Source of the DNA: VXYL01 sp965243175
GTDB lineage: Bacteria > Pseudomonadota > Gammaproteobacteria > Pseudomonadales > Azotimanducaceae
Assembly: GCA_965243175.1 (NCBI GenBank)
Contig: OZ251532.1
Coordinates: 2,666,001-2,730,000 of the forward strand
DNA: 64,000 nt
Direction: 5' to 3'
This document shows, in pieces, positions 8,826 to 17,567 of the stretch (positions are counted from its first letter, which is position 1; each line of letters begins with the position of its first letter). The position numbers and the translations under genes were made by a program. The notes below the pieces were generated by a model. That model did not search any database, was not told the origin of the DNA, and saw nothing but the letters and a program-made list of their open reading frames with translations.

Positions 8826-9872
8826 TCACGGCTCGCCGACTCGGTGCTGGCCTTCGGCGATTTCGTAGCCGTTCATCGTCACCACGCACTTGCCGACCAC
8901 GTCGCGGTTCTGCAGCATCCGCATGGCGTCCACGGCGCGTTCCAGCGGAAAGCCGGCGCAGACGTGCGGGTCGATGGCACCGCTTTGGGCGAGTTCCCAA
9001 AGCGCTTCCTGATTGCGCCTGCCGAGTTCCGGATCGCGGCGGCCGATCTCCCCAGCCCGTACGCCGATGACCGAGATGCTCTTGATGAGGATGAGATTCA
9101 CCGGCGCATGCGGCCACCGCCCGCTGGTGAAGCCGATGGCGAGCAGGCGCCCGCGCCAGTTGATGCAGCGCATGGACTCGTCGAAGACGCTGCCGCCCAC
9201 CGGGTCGTAGATCACGTCCGCGCCGCCACCGCCGGTGATGGCCTTCACCGCATTGCGGAAGCCGCCAAGCGAGCCGTCCGGCAGCGTGTAGTTGATGACC
9301 GCGTCCGCGCCCCGCGCCTTCACCACGGCCAGCTTGTCGTCGCGCCCGCCCGTGCCGATGACCCGCGCGCCGTAGTGCTTGCCCAAATCCACCGCCGCCA
9401 TGCCGACGCCACCCGTGGCGCCGTGGACGAGCAGCCACTCCCCGGCTTTCAGCTCGCCGCGCACCATGAGCGCGACGTAGGCCGTCATGTAGGCCGTGCC
9501 GTAGGACGCCGCCTTCTCGTAGTTCATCGCGCCGGGGATGGGTTTCACACCCGCAGCAGGCACGTTCACCGCTTCCGCGAACCCGCCGGAACGCGAGCCG
9601 AAGCACACGGCATCCCCCTCCTTGACGTTGCGAACATCGGCCCCGACAGCCGCCACGTCGCCCGCCGCTTCGCCCCCCGGCGCGAAGGGCAGCGGCGGCT
9701 TGTGCTGGTACTTGCCCTGAATCATCAGCAGATCGGGAAAGTTGACCGCACACGCCTTCAACCGCACCTGCACTTCGCCCGGCCTAGGATCGGGAAGCCG
9801 CACTTCGTCCAGCGAAACGGAGGCGATGTCTTCGCTGATGGCATGGCAGCGAACCGCACGAATGAGCGTCAT
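8826..9872 (-). CDS. NADPH:quinone oxidoreductase-type MDR protein
   Basis: The 348-residue medium-chain dehydrogenase/reductase lacks the zinc-binding residues of alcohol dehydrogenases. It has VNFPDLLMIQGKYQ near the N-terminus, the Rossmann loop VHGATGGVGMAAVDLGK and IGTGGRDDKLAVVKARGADAVINY. This pattern fits the quinone oxidoreductase/QorA group, which reduces quinones or enones with NADPH. The start MTLIRAVRCH at 9872 is preferred; an upstream in-frame Met at 9884 exists. Substrate not determinable. Confidence 0.88.
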   Translation of the reverse strand: MTLIRAVRCHAISEDIASVSLDEVRLPDPRPGEVQVRLKACAVNFPDLLMIQGKYQHKPPLPFAPGGEAAGDVAAVGADVRNVKEGDAVCFGSRSGGFAEAVNVPAAGVKPIPGAMNYEKAASYGTAYMTAYVALMVRGELKAGEWLLVHGATGGVGMAAVDLGKHYGARVIGTGGRDDKLAVVKARGADAVINYTLPDGSLGGFRNAVKAITGGGGADVIYDPVGGSVFDESMRCINWRGRLLAIGFTSGRWPHAPVNLILIKSISVIGVRAGEIGRRDPELGRRNQEALWELAQSGAIDPHVCAGFPLERAVDAMRMLQNRDVVGKCVVTMNGYEIAEGQHRVGEP

Positions 9873-10000
9873 GGCAAGCGGCACCGAGGAGGGTCTGGCC
9901 GGCGAACATACCGCAGCTTGAGGGAACGCGGCGAGTACGGTCTCAAGCGCAGGCGTGTTGTGGTAGCGTCATCCCACGATGGAAGGCCGGACAACTCGAA

Positions 10001-11161
10001 GTGACGCCGCTCGGTTCCGAACGCAACGCTCCGCGCTACTTCGCTGGCCGGCACGAGGAGTTGGATGCGTTGCAGCAGCGCGTGGACTACCTGCTGCACC
10101 ATCCAGACGACACCGTGGGCGGCATGGCGCTCATCGATGGCGTACAAGGCATCGGCAAGACGCAGCTGGCGTTGGAGTTCGTGCGCAGGGCGTGCAAGCA
10201 GCCGGGGGTGCATCACCTGTCCATCACGACCCGTGACCTTCTGGTGGATGCCGATCAACTGCTGGCCGATCTCACCGAGCAACTGCCGGCGCGAAGAGGC
10301 AGCGCCGCGCACTGGTTCGACGAAGCCAGACGGCACTTCAAGCAGCTTCCGCTGCGTATTCAACCGCGAGACAGCGCCGGCAGCGTGCGATCCCTGCTGG
10401 CGAGGACGCAAGCGCGCGGATGGTGGCGGAGTCAGGTTCTGATTCTCTCCATCGACGAGATCCAGTCCATCACGGCAGAAGCCAGATCGGTTCTCAAAGT
10501 GCTGCACGAGGGTTCCCACGGCTGCCCGATTCTGGTGGTGGCGATGGGCCTGCAACATGCGTCGAGCGTGTTGGCATCGACCATGGCCAACGCGGACGGC
10601 ACCACCAATGCGGATTCGATCTCAAGGTTCGGCACCCGGCTTTCGTTGCCGATGCTCAGCACGGACGAGTCCATAGAAGCGGTCCTGCTAGGCGTCGTGG
10701 CAACCGGCCTAGGGCAGGTACCCGACGACTTCGCCCAGCAGATCGCCACGGAATCAAAAGGGTTTCCGCAGCACGTTCACGGCTACGTCGAAGGCTGCGT
10801 TCACGCCTTGGACAGGCACGGAACGTTGGCAACGGAGCAAGCGCAACGCAGCGCGCTGGCCCATGGACGCGAAAGCAGAACGCGCTACTACGAATCCAGA
10901 CTCGCTTCCATGCGCCGCGAATACCGACGCGCCGTTCTTGCGCTGGCGGCGCACACGGATTCCGGCGAGGCGCCCGTAGCGGACGATGTGGCGGAACGAA
11001 TCATGGGCGACGCGCTTACGGCTAGGGGCGTCACCGGTGCGCAAGCGTTGCAGGAGGCCATCGAAAAAGGAGTGCTCTCCGTGCTGCTCGACGGCCACGT
11101 CATGTTTCCCATCCCGTCGTTCCGAGACTACGCCCGGAATCTGGCACGAGCCGACCAATGA
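10001..11161 (+). CDS. AAA/STAND-like P-loop ATPase, putative defence component
   Basis: The 386-residue protein begins at a GTG. It carries Walker A DGVQGIGKTQLALEF near residues 45-60 and Walker B VLILSIDEIQSI near residues 145-156, an ORC/Cdc6- or AAA_16-like layout. The C-terminal segment (VLSVLLDGHVMFPIPSFRDYA) resembles the winged-helix end of such ATPases. No transmembrane segment is seen. A PD-(D/E)XK nuclease-like gene follows 91 bases later on the same strand, suggesting a two-gene module with this protein as sensor or switch. The exact family was not recognised; the defence role is inferred from architecture and accessory setting. Confidence 0.7.
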   Translation: MTPLGSERNAPRYFAGRHEELDALQQRVDYLLHHPDDTVGGMALIDGVQGIGKTQLALEFVRRACKQPGVHHLSITTRDLLVDADQLLADLTEQLPARRGSAAHWFDEARRHFKQLPLRIQPRDSAGSVRSLLARTQARGWWRSQVLILSIDEIQSITAEARSVLKVLHEGSHGCPILVVAMGLQHASSVLASTMANADGTTNADSISRFGTRLSLPMLSTDESIEAVLLGVVATGLGQVPDDFAQQIATESKGFPQHVHGYVEGCVHALDRHGTLATEQAQRSALAHGRESRTRYYESRLASMRREYRRAVLALAAHTDSGEAPVADDVAERIMGDALTARGVTGAQALQEAIEKGVLSVLLDGHVMFPIPSFRDYARNLARADQ

Positions 11162-11252
11162 GCATACACTCGTTCGAACACCACGACTCTTCGACAACGT
11201 CGTCCAAGAGGACGATGGCAGTGGTGGGACGCCTAAGCACAGGAGCAACGAA

Positions 11253-12164
11253 ATGCGCCATCTCAAACCCGACTTCCTGAGCGCCTTGAAGAAGGAATGC
11301 GACCTATTGCCACTCTTGGAGTTGGTAAAGTCCGACTCCAGCCTCTGCCTTGAGCTGCGAGGCGCCTACATCAGCATCTACTACCGAGGTGGAAGTTTGA
11401 TGGAAGTCAAGCATGGGGCGAGTGGCCCTCGCTTTCACTTCGACAAGAACTACGGAGCGAAGCCGCCCGAACCCACCGCAGGAGTCAAAGCCTGGCTAGA
11501 GGCGGTGCCTCATCTCAAGCACGCCATGGATCAGCACGAAGTGCGAGGCAAGAGCAGAAGCGAACGCGAAGCCCAGCAGCTTCTCTTGCGCGAGAACAAC
11601 GGACTCTTGCGCAAGGAGGAACGTAGTCTCGAAGGGTCTACGGACTACTACATCTGCGACATCGAGTACAGAGCCAAGCAGGGTCGGTTCGACATGGTAG
11701 GCGTACATTGGCCATCAACGGATCGGGGGAGAGCGACGGATCGACGCCTCGTCTTCATCGAGGTGAAGTACGGTGCCGGCGCGCTCAAGGACCCGGCTGG
11801 ACTCGCATCTCACATCAAGGACATCAACTGTTTCCTGTCCGACGCCGAGCGTGTGCAGTCCTTCAAGAAGGACATGGTGGAGGTCTTCAAACAGAAGCTG
11901 GACTTGGGACTCATCGACTGCGGCAAGCCGCTGAAGAGCTTTGGCGAGAAGCGTCCGCTGATCCTGCTGGTTCTGATCAACCAAGACCCAGACGTCAAGA
12001 AGCTCCTCGACGTTCTTCGGACCCTGCCCAAAAGCCCGAACGCCGAGGTGCTTGTCGCCAACAGCAGCCCTATGGGATACGGCCTCTGGGAATCACGCAT
12101 GTTTCCTTTGGACGTCTACATCCGCGGCTTGAACACTCGCGATGGCCTTCGACTCGTGGGCTGA
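11253..12164 (+). CDS. PD-(D/E)XK nuclease-like protein paired with the upstream ATPase
   Basis: The 303-residue protein is of no recognised family. Residues ~130-175 read like a restriction-endonuclease fold core: YYICDIEYRAKQGRFDMVGV (acidic strand, D in FDMVG), a loop, then RRLVFIEVKYGAGAL with the E-x-K pair, followed by a helix HIKDINCFL. The ATG at 11253 has an AGGAG at 11241-11245 with 7-base spacing, overruling the longer open frame from 10986. Likely effector of the ATPase-nuclease pair (inference). Its 3' end overlaps the start of a truncated AlbA_2/HATPase-type frame. Confidence 0.62.
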   Translation: MRHLKPDFLSALKKECDLLPLLELVKSDSSLCLELRGAYISIYYRGGSLMEVKHGASGPRFHFDKNYGAKPPEPTAGVKAWLEAVPHLKHAMDQHEVRGKSRSEREAQQLLLRENNGLLRKEERSLEGSTDYYICDIEYRAKQGRFDMVGVHWPSTDRGRATDRRLVFIEVKYGAGALKDPAGLASHIKDINCFLSDAERVQSFKKDMVEVFKQKLDLGLIDCGKPLKSFGEKRPLILLVLINQDPDVKKLLDVLRTLPKSPNAEVLVANSSPMGYGLWESRMFPLDVYIRGLNTRDGLRLVG

Positions 12165-12942
12165 CCGAGGATTGTCGTCGTACTCTCCACAGTGCCTAAG
12201 CCCGGTCCGGGGCGCCAGTCTCGCCGACTTGCGCGTTGGGCGATTCTTGGACGAGTACCTGCCTGCCGCGGTGGATCCGGAGACGCTGGCCGCCAACGAC
12301 CGCACGCCGGAACAACGCCTTGCCGCCGCCAAGATGATCGTGTCGGCGTCGGACCCGGTGCCCACCGTCGCTGGCATTCTCGTGCTCGGCAAGCGCCCTT
12401 TGGATCATCTGCCCGGCGCCTATGTCCAGTTTCTGCGCATCGACGGCACCGAGCGGGGCGACGACGTGATCGACGAAGCACGTTGCGACGGAATGCTGAG
12501 CGACTTGATTCGGCGCCTCGACGACAAGCTGATCACCCACAACCGCACCTCGGTGGACTTCACCTCCGGGCCGCGCGAAGAACGCCGCTCCGCCTATCCC
12601 CTCGACGCGCTGCAACAGCTCACGCGCAACGCCGTGCTGCACCGCACCTACGAAGGAACGGCTGCGCCGGTGCGCGTGTACTGGTTCAACGACCGCATCG
12701 AGATCATCAGTCCGGGCGGGCCCTACGGCATCGTCACCGCCGAGACGTTCGGCCAGGCGGACGCCGTCGACCACCGCAATCCAACGCTGGCCGAAGCGAT
12801 GCGCGTCCTCGGCCTGGTGCAACGCTACGGCTTCGGCGTCCCGGCGGCGAGGCGGGCATTGCGGCAAAACGGCCAGCTAGAGCCCGAGTTCCACGTTCAA
12901 GCCAACTCGATCCGCTGCACCGTGCGCGCCGCTGTGCGCTAA
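12142..12942 (+). pseudogene. 5'-truncated AlbA_2/HATPase-type ATP-binding regulator remnant
   Basis: From about 12205 the translation matches the C-terminal half of AlbA_2-domain putative transcriptional regulators: VRGASLADLRVGRFLDEYL, PTVAGILVLGKRP, LPGAYVQFLRIDGTERGDDV, the GHKL-like Asn helix LQQLTRNAVLHRTYEG and DRIEIISPGGPYG. These proteins normally have ~180 residues with the AlbA_2 (Schlafen-like) domain before this point; here they are missing. Upstream sequence is the end of the nuclease-like gene. A recombination or insertion event probably removed the 5' half. The 266-codon frame is open, so a product is possible, but it lacks its signature N-domain. Confidence 0.7.
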
Positions 12943-12980
12943 GGCGTGTTGACACTACCCCAACGCTAAGAAACACCCCC

Positions 12981-15242
12981 TCAATCCATCAGCGTACGGC
13001 GGAAGAAGTCGAGGATGTAGTTGTAGCGGTGGGTGGCGACGGTTCGGTCTTGTAGGGCGTGCTTGGCGCCTGGGTAGGTCATCAGTTCGAACTGCTTGCC
13101 GGCGTCCTGCAGGGATTGGACAAGCTTCAGCGAGTGGGTGAACAGGACGTTGTCGTCGGCCATGCCGTGCATGAGCAGGAGGGGGGCGTCGATGTCTGGC
13201 ACGCGGGGGAGGACGCTGCTTGCCGCGTAGCCGTGCGGGTTCTCCTGCGGCGTGCCTAGGTAGCGTTCCGTATAGTGGGTGTCGTAGAGGGTCCAGTCGG
13301 TCACCGGCGCCACCGCCACGCCAGCGCGGAACACGTGGCTGGTCGCCAGGCACATCAGCGCCAGGTAGCCGCCGTAGGAGTGGCCGAAGACGCCGATGCG
13401 CTCGGTGTCGATGTCGTCGCGGTAGCGCAGGGATTGCACTGCGGCGAGTTGGTCTTCCACTTCGACGTGGCCAAGGCGGCCGTGGATCGGTTCCTCGAAG
13501 TCCTTGCCGCGGTTGGCAGTGCCGCGGTTGTCCACTTCCAGCACGGCGAATCCCGCCTGCGTGAAGAGCGCAACCACCGGCGACGGGAACTCCTGGGTTA
13601 CGCGCTGCACGCCCGGGCCGCCGTAGACGTGCAGGATCACCGGATGCAGGCGGCTCTTGCGGCGTATCGGCGGCACGGTGAGGCGGGTGTTGAGACGCTC
13701 CATCTCCCGCCAGTCCTCGCCCCATGGGATCCAGGATGACGGCCGAGGCGCATGGGTGTCCTCGAAGGACGTCGAGCTGATCTCGCGTGTCGGCTCGAAG
13801 CCGAAAGGAGTGCGTACGCGACGCGGCTGGAACCTGATCGACGGCAACGCCCGCGTTCCCCAGAAGTCGTCGCCGTCGTCCGTGAAACGCAGAACGCAAA
13901 GTCTTCGCGGCCTCGCGTTCCCGCTGTGGACGAAGAGGCCGCGCCGCGATGCCGGATGGACGACGCCGTCGCGCCAATCATCGATCGGCCTGCTGCGGGG
14001 CGAGGGCAACCCATGTTCTTCGCGGCTGAGGCCGTGTTGCGCCTTGTTCAGATCGATCTGGAAGATGTCCTGCGTGGTCGAATCGAACTCGTAGCCCGTC
14101 GCCCAAACGTAGGATGCATCCGCGGCGACGATGCGCCCGATGTGCTCCACGCCGGTTTCCAGAATGGCGTTCTCGGTGCCTCGCGCCTCGTGCAGGCTGA
14201 GGCTCGTCTCCTCCGGCCCTAGCTCGTCGGTAGCCCACAGGAAGCGGCCGTCGTCGAGGAAGGTCAGGTTGTCGTGCAGATTGATCCACGTCGGCGAGGT
14301 CTCGGTGTGGACGTCCTCCCAGGCGCCATCGACCCAGCGGCGCAGCGTCAGCCGCTTCTGATCCCGCGACTGCGCCTGGACGTAGAGCGCTCCGTCCGGC
14401 GAGAACTGCACGCGCGCCAGGTAGTCGTCCTTGGCCAGCGACCAGTCGAGCCACTGGATGTTTTGGCTGGCGATGTCCACCACGCCCAACCACACTTCGG
14501 CGTTCGGCCCGCCGGCGAAGGGATAGCGCTGCGCGACCACGCGAACGCCGTCGGCATCCATTTCTTGGCGGTAGGTCTGCGGGATGGGCGCGGTGTCCAC
14601 CCGCGTGAAGGCGACGGCGCTGTCGTCGGGCGCCCACCAGTGGCCCTCGAAACGGTGCATTTCCTCCTGCGCGATGAAGTCCGCCAAGCCGTTCGAGACC
14701 GTTCCGCCGCCGTCGCGGGTGAGTCGCGTTTCCACGCCGCTGGCGATGTTTCGGCAGTAGAGATCGCCGCCACGGACGTAGCTCAAGCGCTCTCCGGCGG
14801 CGGAGAAGCGGATGGCGCTCTGCCGCGTATCCGGCGGCGTCAGCCGCTGCACGGATCCCTCCGGCACGCGCAGCAGGAACGCCGCGCCGTTGGCCGGGAA
14901 GAGGATCTCTTGGCGAGTCGGATGCCAGGCGTACGACGTGACGCCGCGCCCGAACTGCCGCCGCCGCTCGCTCTCGTTCCTGTCCTCTTCGGTCGCGGCC
15001 CCTTGCGCCGCTTCGCCAATCGGAGCGCGTCGCGGCTCCAGAGGCGGCGCTTCGCCGCCGTGCGCGTCTTGCGGATCGCTGCCCGCCAGATCGACCAGCC
15101 ACAGCTCCTGCCGCTCGCGGTCGTCCTCGGCGGGGAACAGGAAGCTGCCGTAGCGACCGTCCGCCGAGAGCTTCAGCTGGCTCGGCGACGAGAAGGCCGG
15201 CAGCGGGCGCTTTCCGAACAGGCGCTCCGGCGTGAGCTTCAT
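12981..15242 (-). CDS. Dipeptidyl-peptidase IV-type S9 serine peptidase
   Basis: The 753-residue prolyl-oligopeptidase-family enzyme removes Xaa-Pro dipeptides from N-termini. A beta-propeller N-domain (to ~residue 480) contains the paired Glu motif FIAQEEMHRFEGHWWAPDDS, diagnostic of DPP IV. The hydrolase domain has Ser622 in GHSYGGY, Asp696 in HGMADDN and His728 in PGAKHAL, so the triad is intact. No signal peptide or membrane anchor is seen at the chosen start MKLTPERLFGK, so it is probably cytosolic. The ATG overlaps the pepQ stop (ATGA), pairing two proline-specific peptidases in one operon. Confidence 0.93.
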   Translation of the reverse strand: MKLTPERLFGKRPLPAFSSPSQLKLSADGRYGSFLFPAEDDRERQELWLVDLAGSDPQDAHGGEAPPLEPRRAPIGEAAQGAATEEDRNESERRRQFGRGVTSYAWHPTRQEILFPANGAAFLLRVPEGSVQRLTPPDTRQSAIRFSAAGERLSYVRGGDLYCRNIASGVETRLTRDGGGTVSNGLADFIAQEEMHRFEGHWWAPDDSAVAFTRVDTAPIPQTYRQEMDADGVRVVAQRYPFAGGPNAEVWLGVVDIASQNIQWLDWSLAKDDYLARVQFSPDGALYVQAQSRDQKRLTLRRWVDGAWEDVHTETSPTWINLHDNLTFLDDGRFLWATDELGPEETSLSLHEARGTENAILETGVEHIGRIVAADASYVWATGYEFDSTTQDIFQIDLNKAQHGLSREEHGLPSPRSRPIDDWRDGVVHPASRRGLFVHSGNARPRRLCVLRFTDDGDDFWGTRALPSIRFQPRRVRTPFGFEPTREISSTSFEDTHAPRPSSWIPWGEDWREMERLNTRLTVPPIRRKSRLHPVILHVYGGPGVQRVTQEFPSPVVALFTQAGFAVLEVDNRGTANRGKDFEEPIHGRLGHVEVEDQLAAVQSLRYRDDIDTERIGVFGHSYGGYLALMCLATSHVFRAGVAVAPVTDWTLYDTHYTERYLGTPQENPHGYAASSVLPRVPDIDAPLLLMHGMADDNVLFTHSLKLVQSLQDAGKQFELMTYPGAKHALQDRTVATHRYNYILDFFRRTLMD

Positions 15243-16618
15243 GGCGTGTCGAGCCGAGCGAACACCGGGCGGGTCAGATTCTCGGTCGCCTCCTCGCCAA
15301 CGTGGACGTTGTCTTCGACGCGAACACCGCCACAGGGCAGGAAGCGCTTCACCTTTGGCCAGTTCACGTCGCGCCCGGCATCGGAGTCGGCAAGCGCGTC
15401 GAGCAGCACGGGGATGAAGTACAGCCCCGGCTCCACGGTCACGACATGGCCGACGTCGATGCTCCGCGTGTAGCGCAGGGTGGAAAACCGCTCTGGCGAC
15501 GCCACGGCCTCGCCCTCTTCGTTGGCGAGCGAACCGCCCACGTCGTGGGTCTGCAAGCCGAGCAGATGGCCCAGGCCGTGGGGAATGAAGGTGTCCGTGA
15601 TCTTCCGCTCGAAAGCGCTCCCGGCGCTGCAGCGCACGAAGTCGAAGCGTACCAGCAGGTCGGCGACGGCCCGATGCATCGCCTCCTGCAAGTCGATGTA
15701 GGAGGTGCCCGGACGAACCGCGCTGGCGAGGGCCTGCTGCTTCTCGTCCATGGCCCGCACCAAGGCGTCGAACTCGTCGCCGGCATCGGCGCTGTAGGTG
15801 CGGGTGATGTCGCTGTGGTAGCCGCCCGAACGCCCGCCCGCATCGATGAGGAAGCTGCGCGTACCCGCCGGTCGCTGCCGGTCGTAGTGCTGGTAGTGCA
15901 GCACCCCGGCGTGTTCGTTGAGGGCGACGATGTTCGGATACGGCAGCTTGCTTTCCACCTGCGAACTGGCGGCGAGATAGGCCATGTGGATGTCGAACTC
16001 GCTGCCGCCGCCGAGAAACGCATCCCGCGCCGCAAGGTGGCCGCGCACGCCGACTTCGGTCGCCTCGCGCATGCGGTCGAGCTCGAATTCGGTCTTCCGC
16101 GCCCGGGCGAACAGCAGCTTGTTCACCAATGCCCGCGGATTGACGTTGGCGAGCGGCAGGTTGAGGTCGAAGGCGGCGGCCGGCCCCACGAGCGCGAAGC
16201 GGCCAAGCCGCGCCAGATCCCGCGCCAGATCGTCCCTCAAGCTCTTGATGTCGCCATGCTCGGCCACCTTGAACGCGGCCCCGGCCCACGCCGGCAGTTC
16301 CGGCGGCGCGTGCCAGTAGTCGGCGGGCGCGTGGAAGTAGAGCTTCGGCGTGGCGCCAGGGCGCACGAGCAGCACGCTGTGCTCGCAGTCGTCGTCCGGG
16401 AACCAGCGGGCGAAATGCGGATTCGGATGGAACGGCGGCGCTTGGTCGTCCTGAAAGTACATCTCGGCTTCGCCCGCAGGAATCACCGCGGCGTCGTAGC
16501 GCCCCGCCTGCAGAGCCGCCTCCCACTGCGCCGCCACCTCGCCGAGGTGCGCCGAGTAGTCTTCTTCGCTGAATATCACGGAGTACGCCTCATTCGAACC
16601 TTCGAATTTGTGCAACAA
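15239..16618 (-). CDS. pepQ: Xaa-Pro dipeptidase
   Basis: The 459-residue M24B metallopeptidase splits dipeptides with C-terminal proline. Metal ligands are visible: Asp in FLIDAGGRSGGYHSDITRTY (two Asp), His in IPHGLGHLLGLQTHDVGG, Glu in VTVEPGLYFIP and Glu in GGVRVEDNVHVG. Length is close to E. coli PepQ (443). It lies 40 bases after dcd and overlaps the DPP IV gene by 4 bp. Together they would finish breakdown of proline-containing peptides: DPP IV releases Xaa-Pro, PepQ cleaves it. Confidence 0.94.
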   Translation of the reverse strand: MLHKFEGSNEAYSVIFSEEDYSAHLGEVAAQWEAALQAGRYDAAVIPAGEAEMYFQDDQAPPFHPNPHFARWFPDDDCEHSVLLVRPGATPKLYFHAPADYWHAPPELPAWAGAAFKVAEHGDIKSLRDDLARDLARLGRFALVGPAAAFDLNLPLANVNPRALVNKLLFARARKTEFELDRMREATEVGVRGHLAARDAFLGGGSEFDIHMAYLAASSQVESKLPYPNIVALNEHAGVLHYQHYDRQRPAGTRSFLIDAGGRSGGYHSDITRTYSADAGDEFDALVRAMDEKQQALASAVRPGTSYIDLQEAMHRAVADLLVRFDFVRCSAGSAFERKITDTFIPHGLGHLLGLQTHDVGGSLANEEGEAVASPERFSTLRYTRSIDVGHVVTVEPGLYFIPVLLDALADSDAGRDVNWPKVKRFLPCGGVRVEDNVHVGEEATENLTRPVFARLDTP

Positions 16619-16658
16619 AGCAGGACCACCTCACGCCCCAGTGTGGGCCGGTGTCGCG

Positions 16659-17228
16659 CTACTTGTTTGTTCCACGCCCATGCGGTATCGGATCGGATTG
16701 GAATTGGAACAGGTCGCTCTCGTCCGCGCCGTAAAGATCCGCTTCTTCAAGGTCTGCCGTTAGCTTCAAGAGGATAAGCTGTGCCGGCGCGTCTTCTTCT
16801 GCAACGAGATCCACTGTCATCCTCCCCGCATTGGATATTTCCAGCGCTATGGTGCCCTCGAATCCGGGATCTATCTTCGGCGCCGTCATGTGGACCCCTA
16901 CTCCCGCCCTAGCCCAGCTACTGCGTCCTTCTATCAGTCCAACGAGGTCTGGCGGCATGGTTACGGTTTCATGCGTTTGGGCAACCACGAACTCGCCTGG
17001 TTCGAGGACGAAATGGTCTCGCTCCAAATGCTTCCAAAGGTCCTTGGACTCGAACAGGGATCGTTTGACTCGTACGCTGGGGACGTGGTCCGGCATGTCC
17101 TTCATCACGGTGAACTTGCGGCCCAGCCGAAGATCGACCGATACTTGATTGATGCGCGAGGGAGCAGGGTCGATCTTGAGCCCGCCCTCTTCCATCCGGC
17201 GCTCGATGTCAGGCTTCGAGAGTACCAT
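16659..17228 (-). CDS. dcd: dCTP deaminase
   Basis: The 189-residue enzyme deaminates dCTP to dUTP, feeding dTMP synthesis. Recognisable are VLSKPDIERRMEEGGLKI, NQVSVDLRLGRKF, FVLEPGEFVVAQTHE, the nucleotide-binding IEGRSSWARAGVGVH and FEGTIALEISN with the catalytic Glu. Length matches E. coli Dcd (193). Its first 20 bases overlap a small upstream gene (17209-17517), unlike the usual apbC/metG neighbourhood. Two-residue variation in the RSS(L/W)AR motif is tolerated in the family. Confidence 0.93.
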   Translation of the reverse strand: MVLSKPDIERRMEEGGLKIDPAPSRINQVSVDLRLGRKFTVMKDMPDHVPSVRVKRSLFESKDLWKHLERDHFVLEPGEFVVAQTHETVTMPPDLVGLIEGRSSWARAGVGVHMTAPKIDPGFEGTIALEISNAGRMTVDLVAEEDAPAQLILLKLTADLEEADLYGADESDLFQFQSDPIPHGRGTNK

Positions 17229-17517
17229 TGGGGCCTGCCCGCCCTACGTATCTTGCGCGCTCTACGCAACCCTCGAACAGTTCGCTCTGCAACGCATCCC
17301 CTGGAATGCGGGCATGGAACGTCTCGCCTTCTACCTCTACCACCCGGGCGAGAACTTCGTCGGCACCCCTCTCGACACCCTCCTTGAGCCACTTGACGTT
17401 GACGAATCCGGACCACTCCTTGCCGTCCGCTTGCACATGCACGGCGCGTTCGTCGGAAAACGCCCCCCGCGCCACCTTGCACGGTATCCACATTCGCGCA
17501 CCCTTGTTGAGATTCAT
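17209..17517 (-). CDS. Small protein of unknown function upstream of dcd
   Basis: The 102-residue soluble protein starts MNLNKGARMWIPCKVARGAF and has alternating beta-like stretches (ADGKEWSGFVNVKWL; EVLARVVEVEGETFHARIPG), suggesting a small beta-barrel, but I do not recognise it. A GAGGCC just upstream of the ATG is a weak ribosome site. It overlaps dcd by 20 bp, so the two are probably co-transcribed and coupled. No signal peptide or membrane segment. Confidence 0.6.
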   Translation of the reverse strand: MNLNKGARMWIPCKVARGAFSDERAVHVQADGKEWSGFVNVKWLKEGVERGADEVLARVVEVEGETFHARIPGDALQSELFEGCVERARYVGRAGPNGTLEA

Positions 17518-17567
17518 CTTGGCCTCCTACGGTATGCGCTTACAGTAGCGCTCGTTTTTGGAACGTG

